Below the pieces are notes generated by a model that saw only the letters and a program-made list of their open reading frames with translations, had not been told where the DNA came from and made no database searches. Shown in pieces: positions 25,243 through 34,649 of a stretch of DNA of 64,000 bases (position 1 is the stretch's first letter; every line of letters starts with the position of its first letter). The position numbers were made by a program, and so were the translations under genes. Origin of the DNA: Candidatus Aalborgicola danicus (lineage in GTDB: Bacteria; Pseudomonadota; Gammaproteobacteria; Burkholderiales; Burkholderiaceae_C); contig JADJBC010000059.1 in the NCBI GenBank assembly GCA_016703945.1, forward strand, positions 62,001 to 126,000, written 5' to 3'.

Positions 25243-25731
25243 CTATTGCTCCTGCTGCCAACGCGTGATCTCTTGCGCGTGGCTTGCCAAATAGGTGCTC
25301 AGTCGCGTGAAACGTTTGCGCGTCTGGTGCTCAAAAATACGCTCTACAAAGGGCCGGATGATCCAGGCCATCCAGCGCGGCCCCACTTCAAAGGTGTAGG
25401 TGTAGAGCAGCACAGATTGCCCATTGTTCAGGTCCTTGTGGCGCATGGATGCAGCCCAGCGTGTAAACGGGAAGGACTGGCCCAGCATGGACGCGGCGGC
25501 TAGGCGCGGCCGGTCATACGCCACGAACTGTGTGCGCATGGATAGGCTGCGCATCCAGCCACCGCCCGCGTTCTGTGTGACCGCACCGACATAGGGGCAC
25601 GGCGTGCCACCCTCCACTGCCGTGGCACTAACCAGGCTGTCCCAGCGGTGGCGCCAGTGGTGGTAATGAAAGGCGTCAAACACCACCGCGGCGGGCGCGG
25701 GCATGGCAAAGTCAAAACTGCGGTGCGACAC
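25243..25731 (-). CDS. SRPBCC-family protein (polyketide cyclase-like)
   Basis: A 162-residue START-like protein. It opens with SFDFAMPAPAAVVFDAFHYHHWRHRWDSLVSAT, the first strand and helices of the fold, and ends with a long C-terminal helix (FEHQTRKRFTRLSTYLASHAQEI). It probably binds a hydrophobic ligand or shields a lipid, but the substrate is unknown. It lies between the saccharopine-dehydrogenase-like and DoxX genes with gaps of four bases or so on each side. Confidence 0.75.
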   Translation of the reverse strand: MSHRSFDFAMPAPAAVVFDAFHYHHWRHRWDSLVSATAVEGGTPCPYVGAVTQNAGGGWMRSLSMRTQFVAYDRPRLAAASMLGQSFPFTRWAASMRHKDLNNGQSVLLYTYTFEVGPRWMAWIIRPFVERIFEHQTRKRFTRLSTYLASHAQEITRWQQEQ

Positions 25732-25735
25732 GGCC

Positions 25736-26842
25736 TCAGACCTCTTCCACCACGTCGGTCACCATGCCCCATTTGGCGAACTCGGGCGCAAAATCCGCCA
25801 GCGTGTTTAAGCCCACACAGGCGTAGGCACCGCAGGCCATGGGTTCACCACCCGCCAATCGCCGCGCCAGCAAGATGGCGGCCATACAGGGGATCTCGGG
25901 GCCATGGTCGTTGTCTGCGGCGATGTGCCAGGCACGTTTGGCCGGCTTGCCAGTTGCATCCAGCCCCGCCACACGCACCACCATGCCGCCCAAGGCAGAA
26001 CCCAATGGGTTAAACAGCTTGGCCGTGGTGTTGAGAAGTCCGGCCAGTGCGGCGGGGTTCTTCAGCAACCCCACTTGCCGCAGCCAGGCCAGCACGGCAA
26101 ATGCCCGCTGGGCCAGCCCCACCTCTAACGCCGCGCGAAACTCCATACGCTCACGCACCAGGTAACGGGCCGGGAACAGCTCCAGGTCGGGGATATCACA
26201 CAGCGCTCCCAGCCTGGGGCGCAGGCGCTGAAACTCCACACGCTTAGGCGCGGCCCAGCCGATGTGGGTCTGCCACTGCCCGCCACTCCACACCTGGATG
26301 GGGCCGCCGCAATAACTCAACACCGCACGCAAGGTCGCCACACCGCGTGTTGCCGTTTGCGCCGGGGCGATACAAATATCCAGCGTATCCAGACGCTGCC
26401 AACCTGCGCACAGACTCTCGACCACGGCCGACGACAAAGCAGGCACCGTGCTGGCACCGGTAATAGCCACGCGGCCCGTATCCACAAACGCCGCGTGCAG
26501 TGCCCGCGGAAAATCGCAGACAAAGCGGCGGCCATCTGCAAGGTCTATGTAGTTCACGCCAGCCTGTGCACAAGCCCGCGCTACTGCATAGTCCTGCCCC
26601 TGGAAGGGCCCCGCGGTGTGGATCAGCAGGCCCACGCCATGGTCTTGCAAGGCCTGCGAAAAAACCGCGCTGTGCATATCGACGGCCACGCCCTGCGCCC
26701 GGCCCGGCAGCGCGGCGGCAAAAGCTGCAGCCTGCTTGCCATCGCGACCGGCTACCAGCAATTCGATGCGGTCATCACCACCCAGGGCGCGGCTGATGCG
26801 CGCACCAAAGTTTCCGTAACCTCCCAGCACCATGACCCTCAT
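25736..26842 (-). CDS. Saccharopine dehydrogenase-like NAD(P)-binding protein
   Basis: A 368-residue protein with an N-terminal Rossmann fold (MVLGGYGNFGARISRALGG). HTAGPFQGQDYAVARACAQAGVNYIDLADGR and VAITGASTVPALSSAVV are typical of saccharopine dehydrogenase-like oxidoreductases. These are rarely true lysine-pathway enzymes; many are of unknown or lipid-related function. The start at 26842 was preferred over a 22-codon longer frame because it begins the Rossmann strand. It leads the cluster SDR-like, SRPBCC, DoxX, DUF2269, which runs into thiBPQ on the same strand. Confidence 0.8.
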   Translation of the reverse strand: MRVMVLGGYGNFGARISRALGGDDRIELLVAGRDGKQAAAFAAALPGRAQGVAVDMHSAVFSQALQDHGVGLLIHTAGPFQGQDYAVARACAQAGVNYIDLADGRRFVCDFPRALHAAFVDTGRVAITGASTVPALSSAVVESLCAGWQRLDTLDICIAPAQTATRGVATLRAVLSYCGGPIQVWSGGQWQTHIGWAAPKRVEFQRLRPRLGALCDIPDLELFPARYLVRERMEFRAALEVGLAQRAFAVLAWLRQVGLLKNPAALAGLLNTTAKLFNPLGSALGGMVVRVAGLDATGKPAKRAWHIAADNDHGPEIPCMAAILLARRLAGGEPMACGAYACVGLNTLADFAPEFAKWGMVTDVVEEV

Positions 26843-26906
26843 CGTCGTATTGTCCTTGCCAACGCTTTTTAACAAGCCCGCACTATAGGCGCAACGGCTG
26901 CCATCC

Positions 26907-29597
26907 ATGGATTCGCATCACAATCACGCCATGCATTCACCGCTCTGGCAGCTCCTGATCACTTTCTCCTGGCAAGAATGGCGCAACCACCCCTGGCGCA
27001 ATGCAGCGGCCGTGGTGTCGGTGATGCTGGGGGTGGCACTGGCGCTCTCGGTCCATCTGATCAACGCCTCGGCGCTGGACGAGTTTGCGCAGGCCGTGCG
27101 TTCGGTGGGTGGGCAACCCGATCTGGAGCTGCGCGCCAGCACCGGCCTGTCCGGTGGTATCGACCATGCCCTGTATGGTCGCCTGTTGCACCACCCGGAC
27201 GTGTTGTTGGCCAGCCCGGTGCTGGAACTCAGCACCTATGCGTTGAAGCCCAGGCCCGCTGCAGGGCCCACACATTCGCCCAACACCGCCGCCAGCACAG
27301 CGCCAACCCAACTCGGGGAGTCGCCCCGCGTGTTATTGCGGATTGTGGGCATTGACCCCTTGCAAGTGGCGCAACTCACACCCGACTTGCTGCCGCTGCC
27401 CGCCCCCACTGCCGACCGTATGGATATTTTTGCCCCCAACACGGTTTTCCTGAACGCGAGCGCGCGCGCACGTTTGAACGGCGACACGCTGCAGTTGCAG
27501 CAGGGCATGCAACTAAAACAAGTGCAGGTGGCCGGGTCGGTGCGGGCGGCCGGTGCGCCACTGGCCGTGATGGACATTGCCGCCGTACAGGACCTGTTTG
27601 ACAAACAAGGAAAGCTCACCCGCGTTGACCTTCGCCTGCGCGCCGGGCTGGACCCCAAGGCTTTTGCGCAATCGCTGATGGCTGCTGCGGACTGGCCAAG
27701 CCAAGCCCGCCTGGTTGAGCCGGGCGATAACTTGCAACGCATGTCCACGCTTTCGCGAGCCTACCGTGTAAACCTGACGGTTTTGGCCTTGGTCGCGCTG
27801 TTCACCGGCGGTTTTCTGGTGTTCTCGGTACTGGCTTTGAGTGTGAGCCGGCGTGCGTCGCAGTTTGCGCTGCTGGGGGTTCTGGGGCTGACATCGACAC
27901 AACGCCTGCACCTGGTGCTGCTGGAAGCTCTGGTGCTGGGTCTGGTGGGCAGCGCCCTCGGCATTGCCTTGGGGTCGGCTTTGGCCGCCCTGGCCCTGAA
28001 CCTGCTGGGCGGTGATTTGGGCGGTGGTTTTTTTGCCGGAGGTGCACCAGCGTTGCAGTGGAGTGTGGGTGCGGCACTGGCATTTGGCGGCCTGGGTCTG
28101 GTGGCCGCCTTGGTCGGCGCATGGTGGCCGGCGCGTTGGGCGCAAGGTCTGCCCGCCGCGCAAACCCTCAAAGGCCTGGGTACCGTGCAAGTCACCAACA
28201 GCCACGCTGTGTTATCGGCCATATTGCTGGTGGGTGGCGCTTTGATGGCCCTGGTGCCCCCGGTTTGGGGCGTGCCGCTGGCGGCGTATGCCAGCGTGGG
28301 CATGATATTGGTGGGTGGCATTTCGGGCTTGCCGTGGCTGGTGGGCAGCGTGCTGGACCGGGTGGCGCCCTGGGTGGCGCAGCGGGCTTTGCCCCTGCTG
28401 GCGGTGGAGCGGGCGAGGCGCGTGCGGGGTAGCGCGGCGGTGGCGGTCAGTGGTGTGGTCGCCTCGCTCAGCCTGGCGGTGGCGCTGACGGTGATGGTGG
28501 CGAGCTTCAGAACCTCGGTCACGCAGTGGCTGGATACGGTGCTTCCGGCCGGGCTGTATGTGCGATCAGCAGGCAGCAACAGCGCCCTGGACACGGCTTT
28601 TTTTGACCCGGCCTTTGTTGAAGCGGCCCGCCGGGTACCCGGGGTGGCGCGACTCAGCACCCAGCGCACCCAGCAGTTTCTGCCCGACCCCCTTCAACCC
28701 GCTGTGACGCTGATCGCCCGGCCCTTGCGCGCGGCCAACGGCTCATCGCTGGGTTTGCCACTCACCGGTGACCCCCTGGTGGTGCCCACGGGCCAGATTG
28801 GCATCTACGTCAGTGAGGCCATGGTGGACCTGCATGGCGCCCGTCCGGGCAGCGTTTACGCCCCACTCTCTGCATACTTTAGGGCTCTAGCCCCCGAAAA
28901 ATATGGGCAAGACGCTACGTTTTTTATAGCGGGTGTGTGGCGTGACTACTCGCGCCAGTTTGGCACCATCGCGCTGGAGCAGGCGGATTTTGAGCGCCTC
29001 AGCGGTGATACCCGTGTCAACGACCTGGCCCTTTGGCTGGAACCTGAAGCCGACAGCAATCAGGTTGAGCAGGCCCTGCGAACGCTGGCCAACGTCCAAG
29101 CCGGCACACCCGGCGGTGAGGCGGCCAGCCTGATGGAGTTTGCGTCGGCGCGCGACATCCGCGCCACGTCGCTGCGCATTTTTGACCGCAGCTTTGCCGT
29201 GACCTACTGGCTACAGGCAGTGGCCATTGGCATCGGGCTGTTTGGTGTGGCGGCGTCCTTCAGCGCCCAGGTGCTGGCGCGGCGCAAGGAATTTGGTTTG
29301 CTGGTGCACCTGGGCCTGACCCGCCGCCAAGTGTTGCGGGTGGTTGCCAGCGAGGGGCTGGCGTGGACTACGCTGGGCGCCATCGCCGGGCTGGGACTGG
29401 GGCTGGCGGTTGCGGTGGTGTTGGTGCACGTGGTTAACCCGCAAAGTTTTCACTGGACCATGGAACTCACGTTGCCGGTGTGGCGGCTGTTGGCCCTGGG
29501 CGCGGCCGTCATCGCCGCCGGTACATTGACAGCCTGGGTGGCCGGGCGGGCGTCGGCCGGGCGCGACGCCGTGTTGGCCGTCAAGGAAGACTGGTAG
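26907..29597 (+). CDS. FtsX-type ABC transporter permease (large, duplicated)
   Basis: An 896-residue permease with an N-terminal helix (residues 27-50), a long periplasmic region (to about 285), a first FtsX core, a second copy beginning near residue 490 with its own periplasmic domain, and a final FtsX core (residues 760-890). This layout fits the LolCE/YbbP-like duplicated permeases, which move lipoproteins or act as mechanotransmitters. No ATPase gene is adjacent; candidates in the window are the orphan at 11849 and the MacB-type ATPase at 30824. A dispersed repeat lies in the second periplasmic domain. A second ATG at 26931 is possible. Confidence 0.82.
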   Translation: MDSHHNHAMHSPLWQLLITFSWQEWRNHPWRNAAAVVSVMLGVALALSVHLINASALDEFAQAVRSVGGQPDLELRASTGLSGGIDHALYGRLLHHPDVLLASPVLELSTYALKPRPAAGPTHSPNTAASTAPTQLGESPRVLLRIVGIDPLQVAQLTPDLLPLPAPTADRMDIFAPNTVFLNASARARLNGDTLQLQQGMQLKQVQVAGSVRAAGAPLAVMDIAAVQDLFDKQGKLTRVDLRLRAGLDPKAFAQSLMAAADWPSQARLVEPGDNLQRMSTLSRAYRVNLTVLALVALFTGGFLVFSVLALSVSRRASQFALLGVLGLTSTQRLHLVLLEALVLGLVGSALGIALGSALAALALNLLGGDLGGGFFAGGAPALQWSVGAALAFGGLGLVAALVGAWWPARWAQGLPAAQTLKGLGTVQVTNSHAVLSAILLVGGALMALVPPVWGVPLAAYASVGMILVGGISGLPWLVGSVLDRVAPWVAQRALPLLAVERARRVRGSAAVAVSGVVASLSLAVALTVMVASFRTSVTQWLDTVLPAGLYVRSAGSNSALDTAFFDPAFVEAARRVPGVARLSTQRTQQFLPDPLQPAVTLIARPLRAANGSSLGLPLTGDPLVVPTGQIGIYVSEAMVDLHGARPGSVYAPLSAYFRALAPEKYGQDATFFIAGVWRDYSRQFGTIALEQADFERLSGDTRVNDLALWLEPEADSNQVEQALRTLANVQAGTPGGEAASLMEFASARDIRATSLRIFDRSFAVTYWLQAVAIGIGLFGVAASFSAQVLARRKEFGLLVHLGLTRRQVLRVVASEGLAWTTLGAIAGLGLGLAVAVVLVHVVNPQSFHWTMELTLPVWRLLALGAAVIAAGTLTAWVAGRASAGRDAVLAVKEDW
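28877..28930 (-). repeat. Dispersed 55-nt element, copy 5 (inside the FtsX-type permease)
   Basis: On the minus strand: GCTATAAAAAACGTAGC, then CTTGCCC, a spacer, then CGGGGGCTAGAGCCCTAAAG. It is read on the coding strand as F-R-A-L-A-P-E-K-Y-G-Q-D-A-T-F-F-I-A, the same phase as the antisense copies at 4947 and 49557. Confidence 0.65.
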
Positions 29598-29617
29598 AAC
29601 TGCAAGCGCAGTGGGTT

Positions 29618-30824
29618 TTACTCGTGGCGCAACGCCTCAATCGGGTCCATACGTGCCGCGCGCCGGGCCGGAAAGTAACCAAACACCACCCCAATGACGG
29701 CTGAAAACACAAACGACAACACGTTGACCGCCAGGTTGAAGGTGTAAGGCACATCCATCAACGCGGCCAGGCCAATCGAAGCGCCGGTGGCCAACACAAT
29801 GCCCACTAGCCCACCCAACGCCGCCAGCACCACGGCTTCGATCAGGAACTGCAACAGCACCTCACGCTCCAGCGCACCGATGGCCAACCGGAGGCCAATT
29901 TCACGCGTACGTTCGGTAACGCTGACCAGCATGATGTTCATGATGCCAATGCCGCCCACCAACAGGCTCACAGCCGCCACGGCACCCAGCAGCATGGTCA
30001 AGACCTTGGTGGTACCGGACAAGGTGTCGGCCAGTTGTTTGGTGTCGAGCACGTTGAAGTTGTCCTCGTCAGTACTGGATAACTTGCGGCGCTCGCGCAG
30101 CAGTTGGGTGATGCCGGCGACCACCCGCGTGGGGTCGCTGCCATCCTGCATGGACACCAGCAAGGTGTTGACGCGGGTGTTGCCCGTGATGCGGCGTTGC
30201 AAGGTCTTGATGGGCAGCAACACCACATCGTCCTGGTCATTGCCGAAAGCACCCTGCCCCTTGGATGTCAGCAGGCCAACGATTTCACAGGAAATTTGTT
30301 TCACGCGCAAAGATGCGCCCAGGGCCGCCTGATTGCCAAACAGTTCGCGCCGCACGGTTTCACCGATCAGGCACACGGCCGCGCCACTGCGCAATTCGTC
30401 GCTCCGAGAACTCGCGGCCACTGACCAGTTTCCAGTTGCCGGTGGTCAACCAGTCGTTGGTGCTGCCAATGACACTGCTACTCCAGTTGCGGCCGTTGGC
30501 CACCAGCGTGGCGTTGGTGCGGGCCTCGGGCGCCACGGCGGCAATACCACCGATCTGGGTCGCAATGGCAACCGCATCGACCTCCTTGAAGGCCGCCGCA
30601 TTGCCCCCGCCCCCCGGCCCCATGCGCTGGCCAGGGCGCACTTGCAGCAGGTTGGTGCCCAGGCCAGAAATCTGGTTCTGTACGGCCAGCGTGGCACCAT
30701 TGCCCAGGGTCACCATGGTGATCACCGCACTGACACCAATCACGATGCCCAGAATGGTCAGGAAGGAGCGCATCAGGTTGCGCCGTATCGAGCGCAGGGC
30801 CAGCATCAAGGTGTTGAAGAGCAT
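29618..30824 (-). pseudogene. MacB-type ABC permease, interrupted by a frameshift
   Basis: Two reading frames together make one MacB-like permease of about 400 residues. Residues from MLFNTLMLALRSIRRNLMRSFLTILGIVIGVSAV to about VSGREFSE are encoded at 30824 down to about 30402. The rest, DELRSGAAVCLIGETVRRELFG through the three terminal helices and FGYFPARRAARMDPIEALRHE, continues in another frame to 29618. One extra base near 30401 explains the switch: removing it restores S-E-D-E-L-R. The first frame would otherwise stop at 30360. It follows the ATPase gene at 30824 and belongs to the exporter operon running from 34421. It may be a true mutation or a sequencing error. Confidence 0.8.
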
Positions 30825-31582
30825 CAGCGGGCCTGTGTTTCTGGCGCCTGGATTGGCGTTTTGGCGGGCGCTTCGTGCAATCCGGCAGGGTGGGCATTGC
30901 GTTCGTCACTGGCCACCACCCCATCCACAAACCGCACAATGCGTTTGGCGTAGGCGGCCATATCCATCTCGTGTGTAACCATCAGCACGGTGATGCCATG
31001 GTCCACATTGAGGCCCCACAACAGGTCCATGATCTCGCGGCTGCGTTGGGTGTCCAGGTTGCCCGTGGGTTCATCGGCCAATAACACGGCGGGCTCGGTG
31101 ACGATGGCACGGGCAATGGCCACACGCTGCTGCTGCCCACCCGACAACTCGGCGGGGGTGTGGTGCTCCCACCCCTTGAGCCCTACGGAGTCCAGCGCCT
31201 TGGCCGCCATGGCATGGCGCTTGGCGGCGGGTTCGCCACGGTAGAGCAAGGGCAGTTCTACATTCTCCTGCGCTGAGGTGCGCGCCAACAAATTGAAGCC
31301 CTGGAACACAAACCCCAGGTAGCGACGGCGCAAGCGTGCGCGCTGGTCACGCGTCAGGGTCTCCACGTGGATGCCCTGGAACAGGTATTCACCCGTGGTC
31401 GGAGTATCCAGCCCGCCCAGGGTGTTCATGGCGGTGGATTTGCCCGAACCACTGGGTCCCATGATGGCAACAAAATCCCCGGCTTCAATATCCAGGTTCA
31501 CACCCTTGAGCGCCTGCAGTGCGGTCGCGCCCTGGCCGTAAACCTTGGTGATACCGCGCAGGCGTATCAGCGGTTCACTCAT
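30824..31582 (-). CDS. ABC exporter ATP-binding protein (MacB-type, split from its permease)
   Basis: A 252-residue ATPase: Walker A GPSGSGKST, signature ELSGGQQQR, Walker B LLADEPTGNLD, switch histidine MVTHEMD. In E. coli MacB the ATPase and permease are one polypeptide; here they are separate genes, as in many LolD/YknY-like systems. A C-terminal tail of about 30 residues (DERNAHPAGLHEAPAKTPIQ) is unusual. It overlaps the adaptor gene upstream (31579-31582) and its stop overlaps the permease start, so the operon is tightly coupled. Confidence 0.88.
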   Translation of the reverse strand: MSEPLIRLRGITKVYGQGATALQALKGVNLDIEAGDFVAIMGPSGSGKSTAMNTLGGLDTPTTGEYLFQGIHVETLTRDQRARLRRRYLGFVFQGFNLLARTSAQENVELPLLYRGEPAAKRHAMAAKALDSVGLKGWEHHTPAELSGGQQQRVAIARAIVTEPAVLLADEPTGNLDTQRSREIMDLLWGLNVDHGITVLMVTHEMDMAAYAKRIVRFVDGVVASDERNAHPAGLHEAPAKTPIQAPETQAR

Positions 31583-32913
31583 GGAGCGGCTCCTGCGGCC
31601 CTTTGGTCCGTGATGACGGCCATGCCCTCTTGCACACCATCACCGCTGATTTCTGTCATACGTCCGTCACTGATGCCGGTCTTGACGGATACCGCCACCG
31701 GTTGCCCGTCTTGAAGCACCCACACCTGTTTGGCCACTGGTGCACCACTGGTTCCGGCGGTCTTGCGCCCTCCTCCGCGCGGCATACGCGGCACGAGTTT
31801 GGAGATGACACCACCCGCAGCGCTGGCGTTCGCCGCAGGCGTATCACCGGGTGTGCTGGGAGAAAAACGCAGCGCCGTATTGGGCACCAGCAACACGCCG
31901 GTGCGTTCATTCGCAATGATGGACGCCGACGCGGTCATGCCGGGGCGCAGGCTCAGGTCGGTGTTGTCGACGTCCAGATACGTGGTGTAGGTGACGACGT
32001 TGTCGGTCTTGGTCGAGCCAAAGGCCACCCGGGTTATTTTTGCCGGGTAGCGGCGCGAGGGGTGGGCACTGACGGTGAAAGTAGCGCGTTGCTCCGCCCG
32101 CACAGAGCCCACATCCGCCTCGTCCACACTGACTTCCAGCCGCAGCCGGGCGATGTCTTCCGCCACGCTGAACAAGGTGACCGCTTGCAGGGAAGCCGCC
32201 ACCGCGTTGCCGGGTTCCACGGTGCGGGTCAAGACCACGCCATCAATGGATGAGCGGATGGAGGCTTTGGACAGGTTGGTCTCGTCGGTAGAGACGGTGG
32301 CGCGCACTTCGGCCACATTGGCGCGGGCACTGGTCTCGGCTGCCACGGCGCGTTCCACATTGGCGCGGGCGCTGTCCAACTCGGCGGCCGAAGGCACTTT
32401 ACCGCCTGACAATCGCGCGACTTCTTCGAACCGTGCCAGGCTGGCCTGGGCCTCCTTGACGGTGGCCGCGCTTTGCGCCTGCTGAGCCAGCGCTGACGCC
32501 AGCGACGCGCGTGAACGCAATACCTGGTCGGACAGTTTGGCCTTGTCCAGCTCTACCAGGACCTGTCCTTTGGTCACACGGTCATTCACGTCCACCAACA
32601 CACGCTTGACGGTGCCGGAGAGTTCACTGCCAATATTGACTGCACGGGTGGGTTGCAGGGTGCCATTGGCAGCCACCGTCAGCGTCAGGTTGCCTTTCTT
32701 GATGACTTCGGTGACGTAGGTGGGTTGTGCATTGCTGTCTCTTTGTGTCTGCCAATAGGCCAGGCCAGCGGCGACCACGACAAGGACCGCCACAATGATC
32801 CACAACAATGGCCGTGACCACCAGTGCCGGGGCTTTTCATCACCCAGAATGCCTTGCACATCGACAGGCTTGGGGTTGCTGGGGGAGGCGACGGTAGGAG
32901 TGGGAGAAGTCAT
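31579..32913 (-). CDS. MacA-type periplasmic adaptor (membrane fusion protein)
   Basis: A 444-residue protein anchored by one N-terminal helix (LLWIIVAVLVVVAAGLAYW, about residues 36-54). The biotinyl-lipoyl half-domain (VNIGSELSGTVKRVLVDVNDRVTKGQVLVELD) is followed by a coiled-coil hairpin of about 90 residues, the second lipoyl half (SSIDGVVLTRTVEPGNAV) and the beta-barrel and membrane-proximal domains. It would bridge the inner-membrane ABC exporter and the outer-membrane channel encoded upstream. The start is the ATG at 32913. The exported substrate is unknown. Confidence 0.88.
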   Translation of the reverse strand: MTSPTPTVASPSNPKPVDVQGILGDEKPRHWWSRPLLWIIVAVLVVVAAGLAYWQTQRDSNAQPTYVTEVIKKGNLTLTVAANGTLQPTRAVNIGSELSGTVKRVLVDVNDRVTKGQVLVELDKAKLSDQVLRSRASLASALAQQAQSAATVKEAQASLARFEEVARLSGGKVPSAAELDSARANVERAVAAETSARANVAEVRATVSTDETNLSKASIRSSIDGVVLTRTVEPGNAVAASLQAVTLFSVAEDIARLRLEVSVDEADVGSVRAEQRATFTVSAHPSRRYPAKITRVAFGSTKTDNVVTYTTYLDVDNTDLSLRPGMTASASIIANERTGVLLVPNTALRFSPSTPGDTPAANASAAGGVISKLVPRMPRGGGRKTAGTSGAPVAKQVWVLQDGQPVAVSVKTGISDGRMTEISGDGVQEGMAVITDQRAAGAAP

Positions 32914-32957
32914 GGTGTTGAGAGGGGTGTCGGTTGGGGCATGAGCATGCAGCACTA

Positions 32958-34421
32958 TCAAGGCGTTGGGGCTTCTGCTTCGGGCGTCCAGCCGCCGCCC
33001 AGAGCTTTGTACAAGCGAACATGGTCAGCACTGAGGCTGGCACGTGTTGCGGCCAGGTTGTCTTGTGTGGAGAGCAAGGTGCGCTGGGTCTCCAACACCG
33101 CCCGAAAATCAATCAAGCCGCTGGCATAACGTTGGCGGGCCAACAGGTCCGCATTGGTAGCGGCTTGGGATGCAGCCAGCAGGCGCGCCAAACGCTCGGT
33201 GTTGCCCTGTAGGCTCACCAGCGCGTCTTCCACATCTTTCAGGGCACCAAGAACCACCGCCTCGTAGGCCACGCGCGCCTGTTCCAACGCCGCTTCCTGC
33301 GCGCGCACTTGGGCCCGTGCAGCACCGCCATCAAACAGCGGAACAGATATGCCAGCCATAAGCGCCTGGGCTAGCGTGGCACCGTTGGTCAGCGCGCCCA
33401 GAGTCAAGGCCCGCAGGCCCAGTGACCCCGAAATCTGAAAGCTGGGGTAACGTGCGGCGTCGGCTTGCGCCACGCGGGCCAGGGCCGCAGTGATGCGGAA
33501 CTCAGCGGCGTGCACATCGGGCCGTTGGCGCAGGGTTTGCGCGGGAATGGCAACGGCCATCGCGGCCGGAGCCCGAGGCACCAGCCCCCCGCGCGCGCCA
33601 TCTGCCGCCACGTGGCTTTGCAAATCCATCTGCGGGAGGCCAGTCAAGACACTGAGGCTGCTGAGGGTTTGCGCCAGGCTGGTGGACAAGGCAGGAAGTT
33701 GCGCGCTGGTTTGTTCACTGGCGGCCAACGCTTGCTCCACATCCAATGAAGATGCCAGGCCCGCCTGGGCGCGCCAGCGCGCCAGTTGCAGGGTCTCCAT
33801 CTGCGCCGCCAGATTGCTACGGGCAATGGCCAAACGGGCCTGCAAACTGCGCATTTCAATGTAGGTCACGGCCACCTCAGCCGCCAGTGACACTTGGACC
33901 TGGCCCAGACCGGTCCGTGCAACCTGTTCGTCAGCGTCGGCAGCGTTGATGCCACTGCGTTGGCCACCAAACACATCGGGCTCCCAACTGGCATCAAACC
34001 CGGCCTGAAAAGAGTCGGTTCGGTCATCACTGTTGTTTCGATTGCTTTGGGCGGAGACCGAAGCGCCAACCCGGGGCAATAGGCCTGCGACTTTGGCATC
34101 ACGCACCGCGCGGGACTGCTGCAGAGCCGCCTTTGCCACGCGGATGTCGGTATTGTGTTGCAAGGCCTGCGAGACCAGTTCAGTGAGCAAGGGGTCGTCA
34201 AAACGATTCCACCATTGCGCCAAAGACGCCGTGGAATCAACAGCAGCAGACCCCGCCGTCGGTGTAGACCAGGCCGGGGGAACAAACGGGTTGGGCAAGG
34301 TGGGCGGCTGTAGTGCGGGCGCCATACACGCCGACAAAGCGACAGACAGCAAACCTGCGAGCACCAGTCGGTTCAAGTCAAACAGGTGGTACCGGGAGAC
34401 AGGGGGTTGTATAAGACTCAT
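32958..34421 (-). CDS. NodT/TolC-family outer-membrane efflux lipoprotein
   Basis: A 487-residue outer-membrane factor with an N-terminal signal and lipobox (LLSVALSAC). It has two OEP repeats: the first starts WWNRFDDPLLTELVSQALQHNTDIRVAKAAL; the second starts near residue 275 with LRQRPDVHAAEFRITAALARVAQADAARYPS. A NodT-typical ending (YASGLIDFRAVLETQRTLL) follows. It forms the outer-membrane channel for the MacAB-type genes immediately downstream on the same strand. Confidence 0.88.
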   Translation of the reverse strand: MSLIQPPVSRYHLFDLNRLVLAGLLSVALSACMAPALQPPTLPNPFVPPAWSTPTAGSAAVDSTASLAQWWNRFDDPLLTELVSQALQHNTDIRVAKAALQQSRAVRDAKVAGLLPRVGASVSAQSNRNNSDDRTDSFQAGFDASWEPDVFGGQRSGINAADADEQVARTGLGQVQVSLAAEVAVTYIEMRSLQARLAIARSNLAAQMETLQLARWRAQAGLASSLDVEQALAASEQTSAQLPALSTSLAQTLSSLSVLTGLPQMDLQSHVAADGARGGLVPRAPAAMAVAIPAQTLRQRPDVHAAEFRITAALARVAQADAARYPSFQISGSLGLRALTLGALTNGATLAQALMAGISVPLFDGGAARAQVRAQEAALEQARVAYEAVVLGALKDVEDALVSLQGNTERLARLLAASQAATNADLLARQRYASGLIDFRAVLETQRTLLSTQDNLAATRASLSADHVRLYKALGGGWTPEAEAPTP

Positions 34422-34649
34422 CGGGCAAAGGTGCAAAAGGGTGTCACCATGGCATTGTGGTTGGTTGGCGTGTCTGGAATATTGAGGCACGTTAAATCTT
34501 GTAAAGTTGGGCGCACAGCCTGGCTGGGTGTGAAGCTGAAAATACCTTTAGGTGCCTGGTTCGTCGGTGGTTTGGCACACACAGGCCAACGATTGCGCAA
34601 CTGGCCCTCTCCATCCGCCAAGGAATCACGAATCCATGAACTCCGCCCC

